Numbered from the stretch's first letter, positions 1 through 11,206 are shown. The stretch is 64,000 bases of DNA from Streptomyces sp. NBC_00569 (GCF_036345255.1 NZ_CP107783.1:3955501-4019500), one strand, 5' to 3'. The notes: generated by a model from the letters alone, not told the origin. Numbers and translations: made by a program.

Positions 1-105
1 ACGCGACGGATGCCCGGCCCGGTCTGCAAGTCCCGGTGTTGGAGGCGTAGCCTTTATTCCCGCTGTCCATCACCTTGTGAGAAGCGGAAGAGGGCGGTTA
101 CCGCC

Positions 106-3100
106 GTGTCGCCACAGTCCCCCAGTAACTCGAGCACCTCGACCGACCAAGAGGGGCAGGGCAAGAGCCCTGCAGCCGCTTTCGGTCCCAATGAGTGGCT
201 CGTCGACGAGATCTATCAGCAGTACCTCCAGGACCCGAATTCGGTTGACCGAGCCTGGTGGGACTTCTTCGCCGACTACAAGCCGGGTGCCCCGGCCCAG
301 CCGACGACCGGAGCCCCCGCACAGGGTTCCGGTCCCGGCACCGCCGGTACCGCAGCCGCGGGGGCTGCGGGCACTGCCGCGGCGCCCGCCGCTCCGGCAG
401 CCCCGGCTCCGGCCGCAGCTCCGGCTCCGGCTCCGGCCAAGGCCGCTCCGGCCGCCCCGGTGGCCAAGCCCGCCGCCGCGGCGCCCGCGAAGCCGGCCGC
501 CGCTGCCGTGAAGGCCCCCGCTCCCGCCAAGGCGCAGCCCGCGACCGAGGCCGCCGGCGGCCCCGAGTTCGTGACGCTGCGCGGCCCGAGCGCCGCCGTC
601 GCGAAGAACATGAACGCCTCCATCGAGGTCCCCACGGCGACGTCCGTGCGCGCGGTCCCGGTGAAGCTGCTGTTCGACAACCGCATCGTCATCAACAACC
701 ACCTGAAGCGCGCCCGGGGCGGGAAGATCTCCTTCACCCACCTCATCGGCTACGCGATGGTGCAGGCCATCAAGGCCATGCCGTCGATGAACTACTCCTT
801 CGCGGAGAAGGACGGCAAGCCGACCCTGGTCAAGCCGGAGCACGTGAACTTCGGCCTCGCCATCGACCTGGTGAAGCCCAACGGCGAGCGCCAGCTGGTC
901 GTCGCGGGCATCAAGAAGGCCGAGACGCTGAACTTCTTCGAGTTCTGGCAGGCCTACGAGGACATCGTCCGCCGCGCCCGCGACGGCAAGCTCGGCATGG
1001 ACGACTTCACCGGTGTCACGGTCTCGCTGACCAACCCCGGCGGCCTCGGCACCGTCCACTCCGTGCCGCGCCTGATGCCCGGACAGTCGGTCATCATGGG
1101 CGTCGGCTCGATGGACTACCCCGCGGAGTTCCAGGGCACGTCCCAGGACACCCTGAACAAGCTCGGCATCTCGAAGGTCATGACGCTCACGTCGACCTAC
1201 GACCACCGGGTCATCCAGGGCGCCGCCTCCGGCGAGTTCCTGCGCGTCGTGGCGAACTTCCTCCTCGGTGAGGGCGAGTTCTACGACGAGATCTTCAAGG
1301 CGCTGCGGATCCCCTACGAGCCGGTCCGCTGGTTCAAGGACATCGACGCCTCGCACGACGACGACGTCACGAAGGCCGCCCGCGTCTTCGAGCTGATCCA
1401 CTCCTTCCGGGTCCGCGGCCACGTCATGGCCGACACCGACCCGCTGGAGTACCGCCAGCGCAAGCACCCCGACCTGGACATCGCCGAGCACGGCCTCACC
1501 CTGTGGGACCTGGAGCGCGAGTTCGCGGTCGGCGGCTTCGCCGGCAAGTCGATGATGAAGCTGCGCGACATCCTCGGCGTCCTGCGCGACTCGTACTGCC
1601 GCACCACCGGCATCGAGTACATGCACATCCAGGACCCGAAGCAGCGCAAGTGGCTCCAGGACCGCGTCGAGCGCCCGCACACCAAGCCGGAGCGCGAGGA
1701 GCAGCTGCGCATCCTGCGCCGGCTGAACGCGGCCGAGGCGTTCGAGACGTTCCTGCAGACGAAGTACGTCGGCCAGAAGCGCTTCTCCCTGGAGGGCGGC
1801 GAGTCCGTCATCCCGCTGCTCGACGCGGTCATCGACTCCGCCGCCGAGTCGCGCCTGGACGAGGTCGTCATCGGCATGGCCCACCGCGGCCGCCTGAACG
1901 TCCTGGCGAACATCGTCGGCAAGTCGTACGCGCAGATCTTCCGCGAGTTCGAGGGCAACCTCGACCCGAAGTCGATGCACGGCTCCGGCGACGTGAAGTA
2001 CCACCTGGGCGCCCAGGGCACCTTCACCGGCCTGGACGGCGAGCAGATCAAGGTCTCGCTGGCCGCGAACCCGTCCCACCTGGAGACGGTCGACCCGGTC
2101 ATCGAGGGCATCGTCCGCGCCAAGCAGGACATCATCAACAAGGGCGGCACGGACTTCACGGTCCTGCCGGTCGCCCTGCACGGTGACGCGGCCTTCGCGG
2201 GCCAGGGTGTGGTCGCCGAGACGCTCAACATGTCGCAGCTGCGCGGCTACCGCACGGGCGGCACGGTCCACATCGTCATCAACAACCAGGTCGGCTTCAC
2301 CGCCGCCCCGGAGTCGTCGCGCTCCTCCATGTACGCCACGGACGTGGCCCGCATGATCGAGGCGCCGATCTTCCACGTGAACGGCGACGACCCCGAGGCC
2401 GTCGTCCGCGTTGCCCGTCTGGCCTTCGAGTTCCGCCAGGCGTTCAACAAGGACGTCGTCATCGACCTGATCTGCTACCGCCGCCGCGGTCACAACGAGT
2501 CGGACAACCCGGCGTTCACGCAGCCGCTGATGTACGACCTGATCGACAAGAAGCGCTCGGTGCGCAAGCTCTACACCGAGTCCCTCATCGGCCGTGGCGA
2601 CATCACGCTCGAAGAGGCCGAGCAGGCGCTGCAGGACTTCCAGGGCCAGCTGGAGAAGGTGTTCGCCGAGGTCCGCGAGGCCACGTCGCTCCCGGCCCCG
2701 GTCCCGGCCATCGACCCGCAGGCCGAGTTCCCGGTCGCCGTCAGCACCGCGATCTCCCAGGAGACCGTGAAGCGGATCGCCGAGTCGCAGGTCAACATTC
2801 CCGACCGCGTCACCGTCCACCCGCGTCTGCTGCCGCAGCTGCAGCGCCGCGCGGCGATGATCGAGGACGGCACGATCGACTGGGGCATGGGCGAGACGCT
2901 CGCCATCGGCTCCCTGCTCCTGGAGGGCACCCCGGTGCGCCTCTCGGGCCAGGACTCGCGCCGCGGCACGTTCGGCCAGCGCCACGCGGTCCTGATCGAC
3001 CGTGAGACGGGCGAGGACTTCACCCCGCTGCTGTACCTCTCGGACGACCAGGCGCGTTACAACGTCTACGACTCCCTGCTCTCCGAGTACGCGGTCATGG

Positions 3101-3924
3101 GCTTCGAGTACGGCTACTCGCTGGCCCGTCCCGAGTCGCTCGTGATGTGGGAGGCGCAGTTCGGCGACTTCGTCAACGGCGCGCAGACGGTGGTGGACGA
3201 GTACATCTCGGCCGCCGAGCAGAAGTGGGGCCAGACCTCCGGCGTCACGCTGCTCCTGCCGCACGGCTACGAGGGCCAGGGCCCGGACCACTCGTCCGCC
3301 CGCCCGGAGCGCTTCCTCCAGCTGTGCGCGCAGAACAACATGACGGTCGCCATGCCGACGCTCCCGTCGAACTACTTCCACCTCCTGCGGTGGCAGGTGC
3401 ACAACCCCCACCACAAGCCGCTGGTGGTCTTCACGCCGAAGTCGATGCTGCGCCTCAAGGCCGCCGCGTCGAAGGCGGAGGAGTTCACGACGGGCGGCTT
3501 CCGTCCCGTCATCGGCGACAGCTCGGTGGACCCGGCCGCGGTCCGCAAGGTCGTCTTCTGCGCGGGCAAGGTCTACTACGACCTCGAGGCCGAGCGTCAG
3601 AAGCGCGGCGTGACGGACACGGCGATCATCCGCATCGAGCGCCTGTACCCGCTGCCGGGTGCTGAGCTCCAGGCGGAGATCTCCAAGTACCCGAACGCGG
3701 AGAAGTACCTGTGGGCGCAGGAGGAGCCGGCGAACCAGGGCGCATGGCCCTTCATCGCCCTCAACCTGATCGACCACCTGGACCTGGCGGTCGGCGCCGA
3801 CGTCCCGCACGGTGAGCGCCTGCGCCGCATCTCGCGGCCGCACGGCTCGTCCCCGGCGGTCGGCTCGGCGAAGCGTCACCAGGCGGAGCAGGAGCAGCTG
3901 GTGCGTGAGGTCTTCGAGGCCTGA
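106..3924 (+). CDS. kgd: Multifunctional 2-oxoglutarate decarboxylase / dehydrogenase E1 with fused E2-type domain
   Basis: The 1272-residue protein acts in the TCA cycle, converting 2-oxoglutarate with ThDP. The actinobacterial form fuses an E2 acyltransferase-like domain to E1. Residues 1-60 carry the E1 N-terminal helix motif ([11 protein letters not shown]). A long Ala/Pro linker follows to about residue 145, then an acyltransferase core ending near DHRVIQG (about residue 366), then the full E1 part with [11 protein letters not shown] and the [12 protein letters not shown] motif. No lipoyl domain is seen, as in the mycobacterial/Streptomyces family. An open frame extends upstream to position 10, but GTG 106 gives the conserved start [10 protein letters not shown] strong hairpin follows the stop. 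Identification is very secure; the exact start is slightly less so. Confidence 0.95.
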   Translation: MSPQSPSNSSTSTDQEGQGKSPAAAFGPNEWLVDEIYQQYLQDPNSVDRAWWDFFADYKPGAPAQPTTGAPAQGSGPGTAGTAAAGAAGTAAAPAAPAAPAPAAAPAPAPAKAAPAAPVAKPAAAAPAKPAAAAVKAPAPAKAQPATEAAGGPEFVTLRGPSAAVAKNMNASIEVPTATSVRAVPVKLLFDNRIVINNHLKRARGGKISFTHLIGYAMVQAIKAMPSMNYSFAEKDGKPTLVKPEHVNFGLAIDLVKPNGERQLVVAGIKKAETLNFFEFWQAYEDIVRRARDGKLGMDDFTGVTVSLTNPGGLGTVHSVPRLMPGQSVIMGVGSMDYPAEFQGTSQDTLNKLGISKVMTLTSTYDHRVIQGAASGEFLRVVANFLLGEGEFYDEIFKALRIPYEPVRWFKDIDASHDDDVTKAARVFELIHSFRVRGHVMADTDPLEYRQRKHPDLDIAEHGLTLWDLEREFAVGGFAGKSMMKLRDILGVLRDSYCRTTGIEYMHIQDPKQRKWLQDRVERPHTKPEREEQLRILRRLNAAEAFETFLQTKYVGQKRFSLEGGESVIPLLDAVIDSAAESRLDEVVIGMAHRGRLNVLANIVGKSYAQIFREFEGNLDPKSMHGSGDVKYHLGAQGTFTGLDGEQIKVSLAANPSHLETVDPVIEGIVRAKQDIINKGGTDFTVLPVALHGDAAFAGQGVVAETLNMSQLRGYRTGGTVHIVINNQVGFTAAPESSRSSMYATDVARMIEAPIFHVNGDDPEAVVRVARLAFEFRQAFNKDVVIDLICYRRRGHNESDNPAFTQPLMYDLIDKKRSVRKLYTESLIGRGDITLEEAEQALQDFQGQLEKVFAEVREATSLPAPVPAIDPQAEFPVAVSTAISQETVKRIAESQVNIPDRVTVHPRLLPQLQRRAAMIEDGTIDWGMGETLAIGSLLLEGTPVRLSGQDSRRGTFGQRHAVLIDRETGEDFTPLLYLSDDQARYNVYDSLLSEYAVMGFEYGYSLARPESLVMWEAQFGDFVNGAQTVVDEYISAAEQKWGQTSGVTLLLPHGYEGQGPDHSSARPERFLQLCAQNNMTVAMPTLPSNYFHLLRWQVHNPHHKPLVVFTPKSMLRLKAAASKAEEFTTGGFRPVIGDSSVDPAAVRKVVFCAGKVYYDLEAERQKRGVTDTAIIRIERLYPLPGAELQAEISKYPNAEKYLWAQEEPANQGAWPFIALNLIDHLDLAVGADVPHGERLRRISRPHGSSPAVGSAKRHQAEQEQLVREVFEA

Positions 3925-3950
3925 GCAGCCTGACCTCGTACGTACGATTG

Positions 3951-3979
3951 TGGGGCCCGGAACGTCGTTCCGGGCCCCA
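3951..3979. terminator. Hairpin terminator after kgd
   Basis: A perfect 12-bp stem (TGGGGCCCGGAA with its complement) surrounds a 5-base loop, 27 bases after the kgd stop. There is no long T-run, which is usual for Streptomyces terminators. It separates kgd from the small gene that begins at 4010. Confidence 0.8.
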
Positions 3980-4009
3980 CATCCGTATCACCCCAGGAGC
4001 GACTGGCCC

Positions 4010-4192
4010 ATGTACTTCACCGACCGCGGCATCGAGGAACTGGAGAAGCGGCGCGGCGAGGAGGAGGTCACCTTCGAGTGGCTCGCCGAGCAGCTGCGCA
4101 CGTTCGTCGACCTGAACCCGGATTTCGAGGTACCGGTCGAGCGGCTTGCGACATGGCTGGCGCGGCTCGACGACGAGGACGACGACGAGTAG
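4010..4192 (+). CDS. Small conserved actinobacterial protein (DUF6104-like)
   Basis: This is a 60-residue acidic protein beginning MYFTDRGIEELEKRRG and ending in a run of Asp/Glu. It matches my memory of the DUF6104 family, which is conserved next to kgd in Streptomyces and has no known function. The sequence suggests two or three helices and no membrane segment. AGGAG at about 3994-3998 is a good ribosome site for ATG 4010. Because the kgd terminator lies just upstream, it probably relies on read-through or its own promoter near the hairpin. Confidence 0.75.
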   Translation: MYFTDRGIEELEKRRGEEEVTFEWLAEQLRTFVDLNPDFEVPVERLATWLARLDDEDDDE

Positions 4193-4208
4193 CGCTCCCG
4201 AGCAGGCC

Positions 4209-5057
4209 TCAGTCCCAGGCGCGCAGCCGGTCGTAGGCGAGGCCGAGCGCGCCGTGCACGACGAGGAGCGCGCCCGCGACCGCCCAACCGATGCCGTGCC
4301 GGCGCAGGCCCCACACGGTGAGCGGGACGCCCACGGCGAGCTGGACCGCCGCCGCGGTGCCCGCCGTGGGGCCGCGCAGCCAGGGTCCGAGGGCGCCGCG
4401 TTCGACGACGTCGAGTTCCGCGCGGACGGCGTCGCGCCAGCCGGACCACTCGATGTGTTCGGCGCCGGGCTGCACGCGCGCGACCTCGCGCAGCCGGTCG
4501 GCGGGCTCGCCGGGGGTCAGGCCGGCCGGGAGCGTGAGCCCCGCGCGCGTGAGGACCGCGAGCAGGCCGAGCAGACGGGCGCGGGAGTCCGCCCCGCTGT
4601 CGGACCGTGTGAGTTCCTCCAGCGACTGCAGGTCCAGGACCGGGTCGAGGCCGAGCCGCGCGGCGAACGAGCGCATCGCTTCGTCCTCGCCGACGGGTGT
4701 GCCGTTCGCCAGCCATACGTAGCCGACGGGGCGGCGGAACCCCGAGGCGAGGGTGTAGCCGCCGTGGTCGGAGTCCCACCACAGGGCGAGCACCGGCCAG
4801 GGGACGCTGACGGCGAGGGCCGCGGCCCAGCCCGCGAGGACGCTGTCGACGGATTCGCCGCCGTGCAGCCAGGGCTTGCCCTCGGGGACCAGGACGCTCC
4901 AGTCGGGTCCCGCCGGGGCGATGAGCATGCGTTCGCGCAGGAGCTGGGCGGCGGGACCGACGGTGGTGGGGTCGGCGCGGCACAGCAGCAGCGCTCCCGC
5001 GGCCCGGGCCTGCGGGGCGGGGGTGCCGGCGGAGTCGGCGGTGGGGTCGGACGGCAT
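4209..5057 (-). CDS. Conserved Streptomyces protein with C-terminal membrane segments, function unknown
   Basis: The product has 282 residues. The N-terminal 220 residues are soluble-looking, with WPVLALWWDSDHGGYTLASGF and GYVWLANGTPVG, and no catalytic signature that I recognise. The last 60 residues contain two hydrophobic stretches (VQLAVGVPLTVWGL and GWAVAGALLVVHGALGLAY), consistent with a small membrane anchor. It is transcribed alone, convergent with the small gene ending at 4192 and divergent from the DUF4097 operon. Codon use is typical of Streptomyces. It is likely real because the reading frame is long and has ordinary protein composition, but I assign no function. Confidence 0.7.
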   Translation of the reverse strand: MPSDPTADSAGTPAPQARAAGALLLCRADPTTVGPAAQLLRERMLIAPAGPDWSVLVPEGKPWLHGGESVDSVLAGWAAALAVSVPWPVLALWWDSDHGGYTLASGFRRPVGYVWLANGTPVGEDEAMRSFAARLGLDPVLDLQSLEELTRSDSGADSRARLLGLLAVLTRAGLTLPAGLTPGEPADRLREVARVQPGAEHIEWSGWRDAVRAELDVVERGALGPWLRGPTAGTAAAVQLAVGVPLTVWGLRRHGIGWAVAGALLVVHGALGLAYDRLRAWD

Positions 5058-5146
5058 GGACTCAACGCTAGGCCAGTTTGCGTGGTTCGGCCCATGAATG
5101 TCCCTGCACGCAGTGGCTGATGCGACAGAATCCAGTCGCGACTGTC

Positions 5147-5174
5147 TTGACTTTCCGTATCCGCGATATATCGT
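5147..5174 (+). promoter_or_regulatory. Promoter with palindromic operator for the DUF4097-padR operon
   Basis: TTGACT (5147-5152) and TATCGT (5169-5174) are spaced 16 bases apart and form a plausible -35/-10 pair. The palindrome CGATATATCG (5164-5173) lies over the -10. Such a site is well placed for autorepression by the PadR-type regulator encoded second in the operon; that link is inferred. Confidence 0.55.
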
Positions 5175-5236
5175 GTCTCACGAGGATGCGATACAACGCG
5201 TCCGCTCCCGAGCCGTCCCTCCGAGGAGGTCGCACC

Positions 5237-6160
5237 ATGCCCGAGTGGTCCGTGGCAGAGCCCCACAAGCTCGCCTTCGACGAGCCCGTGTCGACGCTCC
5301 ACGTACGCATCGTCAACGGAACGGTGAACGTCGTGGGCACCGACGAAGGTTCCGCCCGCCTCGAGGTGTCCGCGATCGAGGGGCCCCCGCTCCAGGTGAC
5401 CCTGACGGACGGCGTGCTGACCGTCGCGTACGACGATCTGCCCTGGAAGGGCTTCCTCAAGTGGCTCGACCCCAAGGGCTGGCGCCGCAGCGCGGTCGTG
5501 TCCCTGGCGGTCCCGGCAGCCACGGGAGTCGAGGTCGGCGTCGTCGGCGCCGGCGCGGTCGTGTCCGGGATGCAGGGGCGTACGGAGGTCAAGGGCGTCA
5601 GCGGCGACACGACACTGGTCGGCGTCGCGGGCGATGTGCGCACGGACACCGTCTCCGGGAATGTCGAGGCCCAGGCGGTGACCGGGGATCTGCGCTTCAA
5701 CTCCGTCTCCGGGGACCTGACCGTCGTCGAGGGCGCCGGCCCCTCCGTGCGGGCCGACTCGGTGAGCGGCTCGATGATCGTGGACCTCGACCCGGCCGAC
5801 CGGGCGACGGATGTGAACCTGACGAGCGTCTCGGGCGAGATCGCGATCCGACTCCCGCACCCCGCGGACGCCGAGGTCGAGGCGAACACGGCGAGCGGAT
5901 CCGTGTCGAACGCCTTCGAGGATCTGCGGGTCGCCGGTCACTGGGGCGCCAAGAGCATCACGGGCAGGCTCGGCACGGGCCGCGGAAAGCTGAAGGCGAC
6001 GACGGTCTCCGGATCGATCGCGCTCCTGCGGCGGCCTCCGGCGGAGGACGACACCCATGCCCCCGCCGCGGACGCCCCCGTCGAGCGCTCCCCCGCTGCC
6101 GACTCCCCCACCGCCCCTGACGCCGCCGCCGGCGGCCCGGCCGACAAGAAGGTGCTCTGA
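5237..6160 (+). CDS. DUF4097 family beta-strand repeat protein
   Basis: The 307-residue protein is built of short repeating beta strands (patterns such as VSGDTTLVGVAGDVRTDTVSG and SVSGDLTVVEGAG). This is typical of the DUF4097 putative adhesin/bactofilin-like fold and suggests a right-handed solenoid from about residue 30 to 265. The tail is Ala/Pro-rich. No signal peptide or clear membrane helix is seen, so it is probably cytoplasmic. AGGAGG at 5223-5228 supports ATG 5237. One base separates its stop from the padR-like gene, so the two are co-transcribed, an association common in actinobacteria. The biological role is unknown. Confidence 0.85.
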   Translation: MPEWSVAEPHKLAFDEPVSTLHVRIVNGTVNVVGTDEGSARLEVSAIEGPPLQVTLTDGVLTVAYDDLPWKGFLKWLDPKGWRRSAVVSLAVPAATGVEVGVVGAGAVVSGMQGRTEVKGVSGDTTLVGVAGDVRTDTVSGNVEAQAVTGDLRFNSVSGDLTVVEGAGPSVRADSVSGSMIVDLDPADRATDVNLTSVSGEIAIRLPHPADAEVEANTASGSVSNAFEDLRVAGHWGAKSITGRLGTGRGKLKATTVSGSIALLRRPPAEDDTHAPAADAPVERSPAADSPTAPDAAAGGPADKKVL

Positions 6161-6161
6161 C

Positions 6162-7202
6162 ATGCCCCCCGTCTTCGCCCACGGCCGCCTGCGCCTGTAC
6201 CTCCTGAAGCTGCTCGACGAGGCCCCGCGCCACGGGTACGAGGTGATCCGGCTCCTGGAGGAGCGCTTCCAGGGCCTGTACGCGCCCTCGGCGGGCACGG
6301 TGTACCCGCGCCTGGCGAAGCTGGAGGCCGAAGGGCTGGTCACCCACACCACGGAGGGCGGCAGAAAGGTCTACTCGATCACCGACGCGGGCCGCGCCGA
6401 GCTGGCCGACCGCAGCGGTGAGCTGGCCGACCTGGAGCTGGAGATCCGCGAGTCCGTGGCGGAGCTCGCCGCCGAGATCCGGGACGACGTGCGGGGCGCG
6501 GCGGGCGATCTGCGCCGGGAGATGCGGGCGGCCGCCTCGGAGGCGAGGAACGGGTCGGGGACGACCACGCGCAAGAGCGAGCGGCCGGGCCCGTTCGGCG
6601 ACTTCCAGGACTTCGGGGACAAGGAGGCGTGGCGCGCGGCCAAGGAGGAGCTGCGCCGCGCCCGGCAGGAATGGAAGGAGCAGGCACGGCGCGCGAAGGA
6701 CGAGAGCCGCCGGGCCCGCGAGGAGGCCCAGCGGGCGCGCCGGCAGGCCAAGGAGGCGCAGGAGCAGGCGCGCGAGCAGGCGCAGGAGCAGGTCCAGCGT
6801 CTGGCGAAGCGGGTGCAGGACCAGGTCCAGGACCACTTCGCGCAGGGCGACTGGCCCACGGGGGTCCGGGAGGGCCTGACCGAACTGGCCAAGGAGTTCG
6901 GCGACTTCGGCAAGTACTTCGGCAAGGAGGCGGGCGGCGCGGCCCCTTCGGACGGCGCCGGGCCCGAGGCGCGGGTCACCCATGGCGACATCCCCGCGGA
7001 GTATCTGCCGTCGTGGAGCCACGAGGACTCGACCGGCGACCCGGCCCGTGATCTGGACCGTCTCCTCGACCGCTTCCGCGACGACATCCGCGACACGGCC
7101 AGGGACCACGGGGTGACGGAGGACCAACTCCGCGAGGCCCGGCGCCGGCTGTCGGAGGCGGCGGCACACATCGGGGCGTCCCTGCGGACACCCAAGGACT
7201 GA
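6162..7202 (+). CDS. PadR family transcriptional regulator with long charged coiled coil
   Basis: In this 346-residue protein, residues 1-80 form the winged helix of PadR regulators (LYLLKLLDEAPRHGYEVIRLL, then YPRLAKLEAEGLV). From about residue 150 to 235 there is an almost uninterrupted Arg/Glu/Ala/Gln-rich helix, predicted as a coiled coil and much longer than the usual PadR C-terminal dimer helix. The rest is hydrophilic, with a short conserved C-terminal helix. It overlaps none of the upstream gene but lies one base after its stop. It is probably the local repressor acting at the palindrome at 5164-5173. Confidence 0.88.
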   Translation: MPPVFAHGRLRLYLLKLLDEAPRHGYEVIRLLEERFQGLYAPSAGTVYPRLAKLEAEGLVTHTTEGGRKVYSITDAGRAELADRSGELADLELEIRESVAELAAEIRDDVRGAAGDLRREMRAAASEARNGSGTTTRKSERPGPFGDFQDFGDKEAWRAAKEELRRARQEWKEQARRAKDESRRAREEAQRARRQAKEAQEQAREQAQEQVQRLAKRVQDQVQDHFAQGDWPTGVREGLTELAKEFGDFGKYFGKEAGGAAPSDGAGPEARVTHGDIPAEYLPSWSHEDSTGDPARDLDRLLDRFRDDIRDTARDHGVTEDQLREARRRLSEAAAHIGASLRTPKD

Positions 7203-7224
7203 CCCGCGCGACGGCCGGCGCGGG

Positions 7225-7255
7225 GAGGGTCGAGGGGCACACCCCCTCGACCCTC
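7225..7255. terminator. Bidirectional hairpin terminator
   Basis: A perfect 13-bp stem (GAGGGTCGAGGGG) with loop CACAC lies between the convergent padR-like and oxidoreductase genes, so it can serve both. Confidence 0.8.
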
Positions 7256-7289
7256 ACGGATCCGCCGGGTCAGGCAGGGTCCAGCAAGG

Positions 7290-8252
7290 TCAGACCGTCA
7301 GCACGATCTTGCCGAACTGGCCGCCGGCCTCCATCCGCTCGAAGCCCTCCCGGGCGCGGTCCAGCGGGAGGGTCTCGTCGATCACGGGGCGCACGCCGGT
7401 GGCCGCGCAGAACGACAGCAGGTCCTCGAGCTCGTCCTTCGAGCCCATCGTCGACCCGACGATCTTCAGCTCCAGGAAGAAGACGCGGGTCAGCTCGGCG
7501 TGCGAGGGACGGTCACCGCTGGTGGCACCCGAGATGACGACCGTGCCGCCGGGCCTGAGCGACTTGATGGAGTGCGACCAGGTGGCCGCGCCGACCGTCT
7601 CGATGACGGCGTCCACGCGCTGCGGCAGCCGCGCACCCGACTCGACGGCCTCGACGGCGCCGAGCTCCAGGGCGCGCTTGCGCTTGGCCTCGTCGCGGCT
7701 GGTCGCGAAGACCTTGAGACCGGCCGCCTTGCCGAGGACGATCGCGGCCGTGGCGACCCCGCCGCCCGCGCCCTGCACGAGCACGGAGTCACCGGGCCGC
7801 ACCCCGGCGTTGGTGAACAGCATCCGGTACGCCGTCAGCCACGCGGTCGGCAGACAGGCCGCCTCCTCGAAGCTGAGCTCCTTCGGCTTCGGCAGCACGT
7901 TCCACTCGGGCACGGTCACCTGCTCGGCGAAAGTGCCCTGGTACTTCTCGGTGAGGATGGACCGGCCCTCCCGGGGCCCGACCCCGTAACCGGACTGGCC
8001 GATGACGGAGTGCAGGACGACCTCGTTGCCGTCCTGGTCGATCCCGGCGGCGTCGCAGCCGAGGATCATCGGGAGCTTGTCCTCAGCGAGTCCGACCCCG
8101 CGCAGGGACCACAGGTCGTGGTGGTTGAGGGAGGCGGCCTTGACGTTCACGGTCGTCCAGCCGGGGCGGGCCTCGGGGGCCGGGCGATCCCCCAACTCAA
8201 GGCCGTTCAGCGGCTGGTCACGGTCGATTCGGGCGGCGTAGGCAGCGAACAT
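7290..8252 (-). CDS. Zinc-independent MDR oxidoreductase (quinone oxidoreductase-like)
   Basis: The 320-residue protein has the medium-chain dehydrogenase/reductase fold: a GroES-like N-terminal part (SLNHHDLWSL, LGCDAAGI) and a Rossmann domain with the nucleotide-binding VQGAGGGVATAAI near residue 155. It lacks the structural zinc cysteine cluster, so it resembles NADPH quinone reductases or enoyl reductases rather than alcohol dehydrogenases. The substrate is unknown. ATG 8252 is preferred over a longer frame because AAGGTC precedes it. It is read in the same direction as malic enzyme but separated from it by a strong terminator, so probably monocistronic. Confidence 0.85.
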   Translation of the reverse strand: MFAAYAARIDRDQPLNGLELGDRPAPEARPGWTTVNVKAASLNHHDLWSLRGVGLAEDKLPMILGCDAAGIDQDGNEVVLHSVIGQSGYGVGPREGRSILTEKYQGTFAEQVTVPEWNVLPKPKELSFEEAACLPTAWLTAYRMLFTNAGVRPGDSVLVQGAGGGVATAAIVLGKAAGLKVFATSRDEAKRKRALELGAVEAVESGARLPQRVDAVIETVGAATWSHSIKSLRPGGTVVISGATSGDRPSHAELTRVFFLELKIVGSTMGSKDELEDLLSFCAATGVRPVIDETLPLDRAREGFERMEAGGQFGKIVLTV

Positions 8253-8310
8253 GACCTTGACCCTAGGTCCGGCGGGTGCCGTGCGGAACACCGTAGGGCT
8301 GTGACACGCG

Positions 8311-8357
8311 CCGCGCCCCGTGCCCCACGGAGTCGATCCGTGGGGCACGGGGCGCGG
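8311..8357 (-). terminator. Strong terminator after malic enzyme
   Basis: A perfect 21-bp stem (8311-8331 with 8337-8357) encloses a 5-base loop, directly downstream of the malic enzyme stop on the minus strand. Confidence 0.85.
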
Positions 8358-8375
8358 TCGGGGCCTGCGGCCTGG

Positions 8376-9620
<1,245 letters not shown>

Positions 9621-10201
9621 TTGTATGACCCCTTAAGTCTTAATCATCAGTTGAGGGTGGGTCCGCTCCTGGTTGAGGAACGGGCGGGCACCGCGTATGA
9701 CCCACGTGTCGGGTGTCTTGCACTCGTACGGGTCAGTACGCGATGGGCGCGCCGCACGCGCGCCCTGAGCCCCGGATGAGGGGTGTAAAGAACCTTCTTA
9801 CCTGACGGACGCCACCCCGGACGAGTCCATTTGTGATCGATCACAGCGCGGTGACATGACTCATAGCCGAGGATCCGGATATTAGGGGCCCGACCTCAAG
9901 TCGAGCTCAAAGCCGACGGAGCATCGCTCACATGGTGAGACGTGAGCCGTGGGGCCGCAGATCTTCCGGCCTGACGGCGCTGTCGCCGCAGATATTCGCT
10001 CGCCCGTCGGCGCGATGTACCGACCTGTCGGGGTCCGTGAGCGGTACGGGGGTAACCCGTTATCCGATTTTGACATAGCGAGAGCCCTGAATGGCCCGGT
10101 CCGAATGGCAAGATGCCGTAATCACACGAGGTCGCGACACTCGAAGATGTGTGCCGGATCTCTGCATCGGCTACTCCCTCACCCTGCCGGAGGAACCAGA
10201 A
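9621..10201. other. Long divergent intergenic region between malic enzyme and the ABC operon
   Basis: No convincing gene lies in these 581 bases. Composition is lower in GC than the flanks. It holds a perfect 14-bp palindrome at 9832-9845, a TTGACA at 10070-10075 with no well-spaced -10, and a short dyad GGCA-AGA-TGCC around 10108-10118. It presumably contains the promoters of both flanking transcription units. Confidence 0.6.
9832..9845. promoter_or_regulatory. Palindrome TGTGATCGATCACA, CRP/FNR-like operator candidate
   Basis: The site is a perfect 14-bp palindrome with CRP-type half-sites TGTGA and TCACA. The spacer is four bases instead of the usual six, so assignment to Crp is uncertain. 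It sits about 210 bases upstream of the malic enzyme start and about 357 upstream of the ABC operon start. Confidence 0.35.
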
Positions 10202-11164
10202 ATGACCGCAAGCACCACCCGTCGTTCGACCGCTGCGAAGTCCGCGAAGTCCCGGATTGCCATGGTCGGCGCGATCGCGGTCGCCGGCACTCTGCTGCTG
10301 TCCGGCTGCGGTGACCAGACCAAGGACAAGGGCGCGCCCGCCGACTCCACCAAGAACGCTCCCCTCGCGGACAAGCTCCCCAAGGAGATCCGCGACAAGG
10401 GCGTCATCAAGGTCGGTTCGGACATCGCGTACGCGCCGGTCGAGTTCAAGGACAAGTCCGGCAACACGGCGGGCATCGACCCCGACCTCGCGGCCGCCAT
10501 GGGCAAGCAGCTCGGCGTGAAGTTCGAGTTCCAGAACGGCACGTTCGACACCCTCATCACCGGCCTGCGCTCCAAGCGCTACGACATCGCGATGTCGGCG
10601 ATGACGGACACCAAGGACCGGCAGAACGGTGTCGACTCCGACACCGGCAAGAAGGTCGGCGAGGGCGTCGACTTCGTGGACTACTTCGACGCGGGCGTCT
10701 CGATCTACACGCCGAAGGGCAAGACCCAGGGCATCAAGACCTGGGACGACCTGTGCGGCAAGAAGATCGTCGTCCAGCGCGGCACGGTCTCGCACGACCT
10801 GGCCAAGGCGCAGGCGAAGAAGTGCCCGGCCGGCAAGAAGCTCGCCATCGAGTCCTTCGACGACGACCAGCAGGCCCAGACCCGGCTGCGTTCGGGCGGC
10901 GCGGACGCCGGCTCCTCCGACTTCCCGGTCGCCGCGTACGCGGTGAAGACCGCGGGCGGCGGCAAGGACTTCGAGCTCGTCGGCGAGCAGGTCGAGGCCG
11001 CCCCGTACGGCATCGCGGTCGCCAAGGGCAACACCGAGCTGCGGGACGCCCTGAAGGCGGCGCTCGACGCCGTCATCAAGAACGGCGAGTACGAGAAGAT
11101 CATCGCGAAGTGGGGCGTCGAGGCGGGCTCGGTCAAGGAAGCCTCCGTCAACGGCGGCAAGTGA
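10202..11164 (+). CDS. ABC transporter substrate-binding lipoprotein, polar amino acid (glutamate-type)
   Basis: This 320-residue extracellular lipoprotein has a signal sequence with hydrophobic core VGAIAVAGTLLL and lipobox LSGC near residue 37. The mature part is a type-II periplasmic binding fold of the amino-acid family (KVGSDIAYAPVEFKD, FDTLITGLRSKRYDIAMSAM, AYAVKTAGGG, and a C-terminal IIAKWGVE). It starts a three-gene operon with a single fused-type permease and an ATPase. Glutamate or a related polar amino acid is the likely ligand, by family and by recalled S. coelicolor annotation. AGGAAC before ATG 10202 supports this start rather than the longer frame. Confidence 0.88.
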   Translation: MTASTTRRSTAAKSAKSRIAMVGAIAVAGTLLLSGCGDQTKDKGAPADSTKNAPLADKLPKEIRDKGVIKVGSDIAYAPVEFKDKSGNTAGIDPDLAAAMGKQLGVKFEFQNGTFDTLITGLRSKRYDIAMSAMTDTKDRQNGVDSDTGKKVGEGVDFVDYFDAGVSIYTPKGKTQGIKTWDDLCGKKIVVQRGTVSHDLAKAQAKKCPAGKKLAIESFDDDQQAQTRLRSGGADAGSSDFPVAAYAVKTAGGGKDFELVGEQVEAAPYGIAVAKGNTELRDALKAALDAVIKNGEYEKIIAKWGVEAGSVKEASVNGGK

Positions 11165-11206
11165 CCGCGTCCCTTTCGTCAGCCAGCCGCTTGAAAGGCA
11201 ACACCC

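Noticed and set aside
361..540. GC-rich repetitive stretch in kgd as a possible DNA repeat
   Set aside because: It encodes the Ala/Pro interdomain linker, and repetition comes from the amino-acid bias, not from exact repeated units.
70..3879. 1269-codon open frame antisense to kgd
   Set aside because: It mirrors kgd in the complementary frame. The product is Arg/Val/Asp/Leu-rich and low in complexity, with no domain motif, the usual GC-rich shadow.
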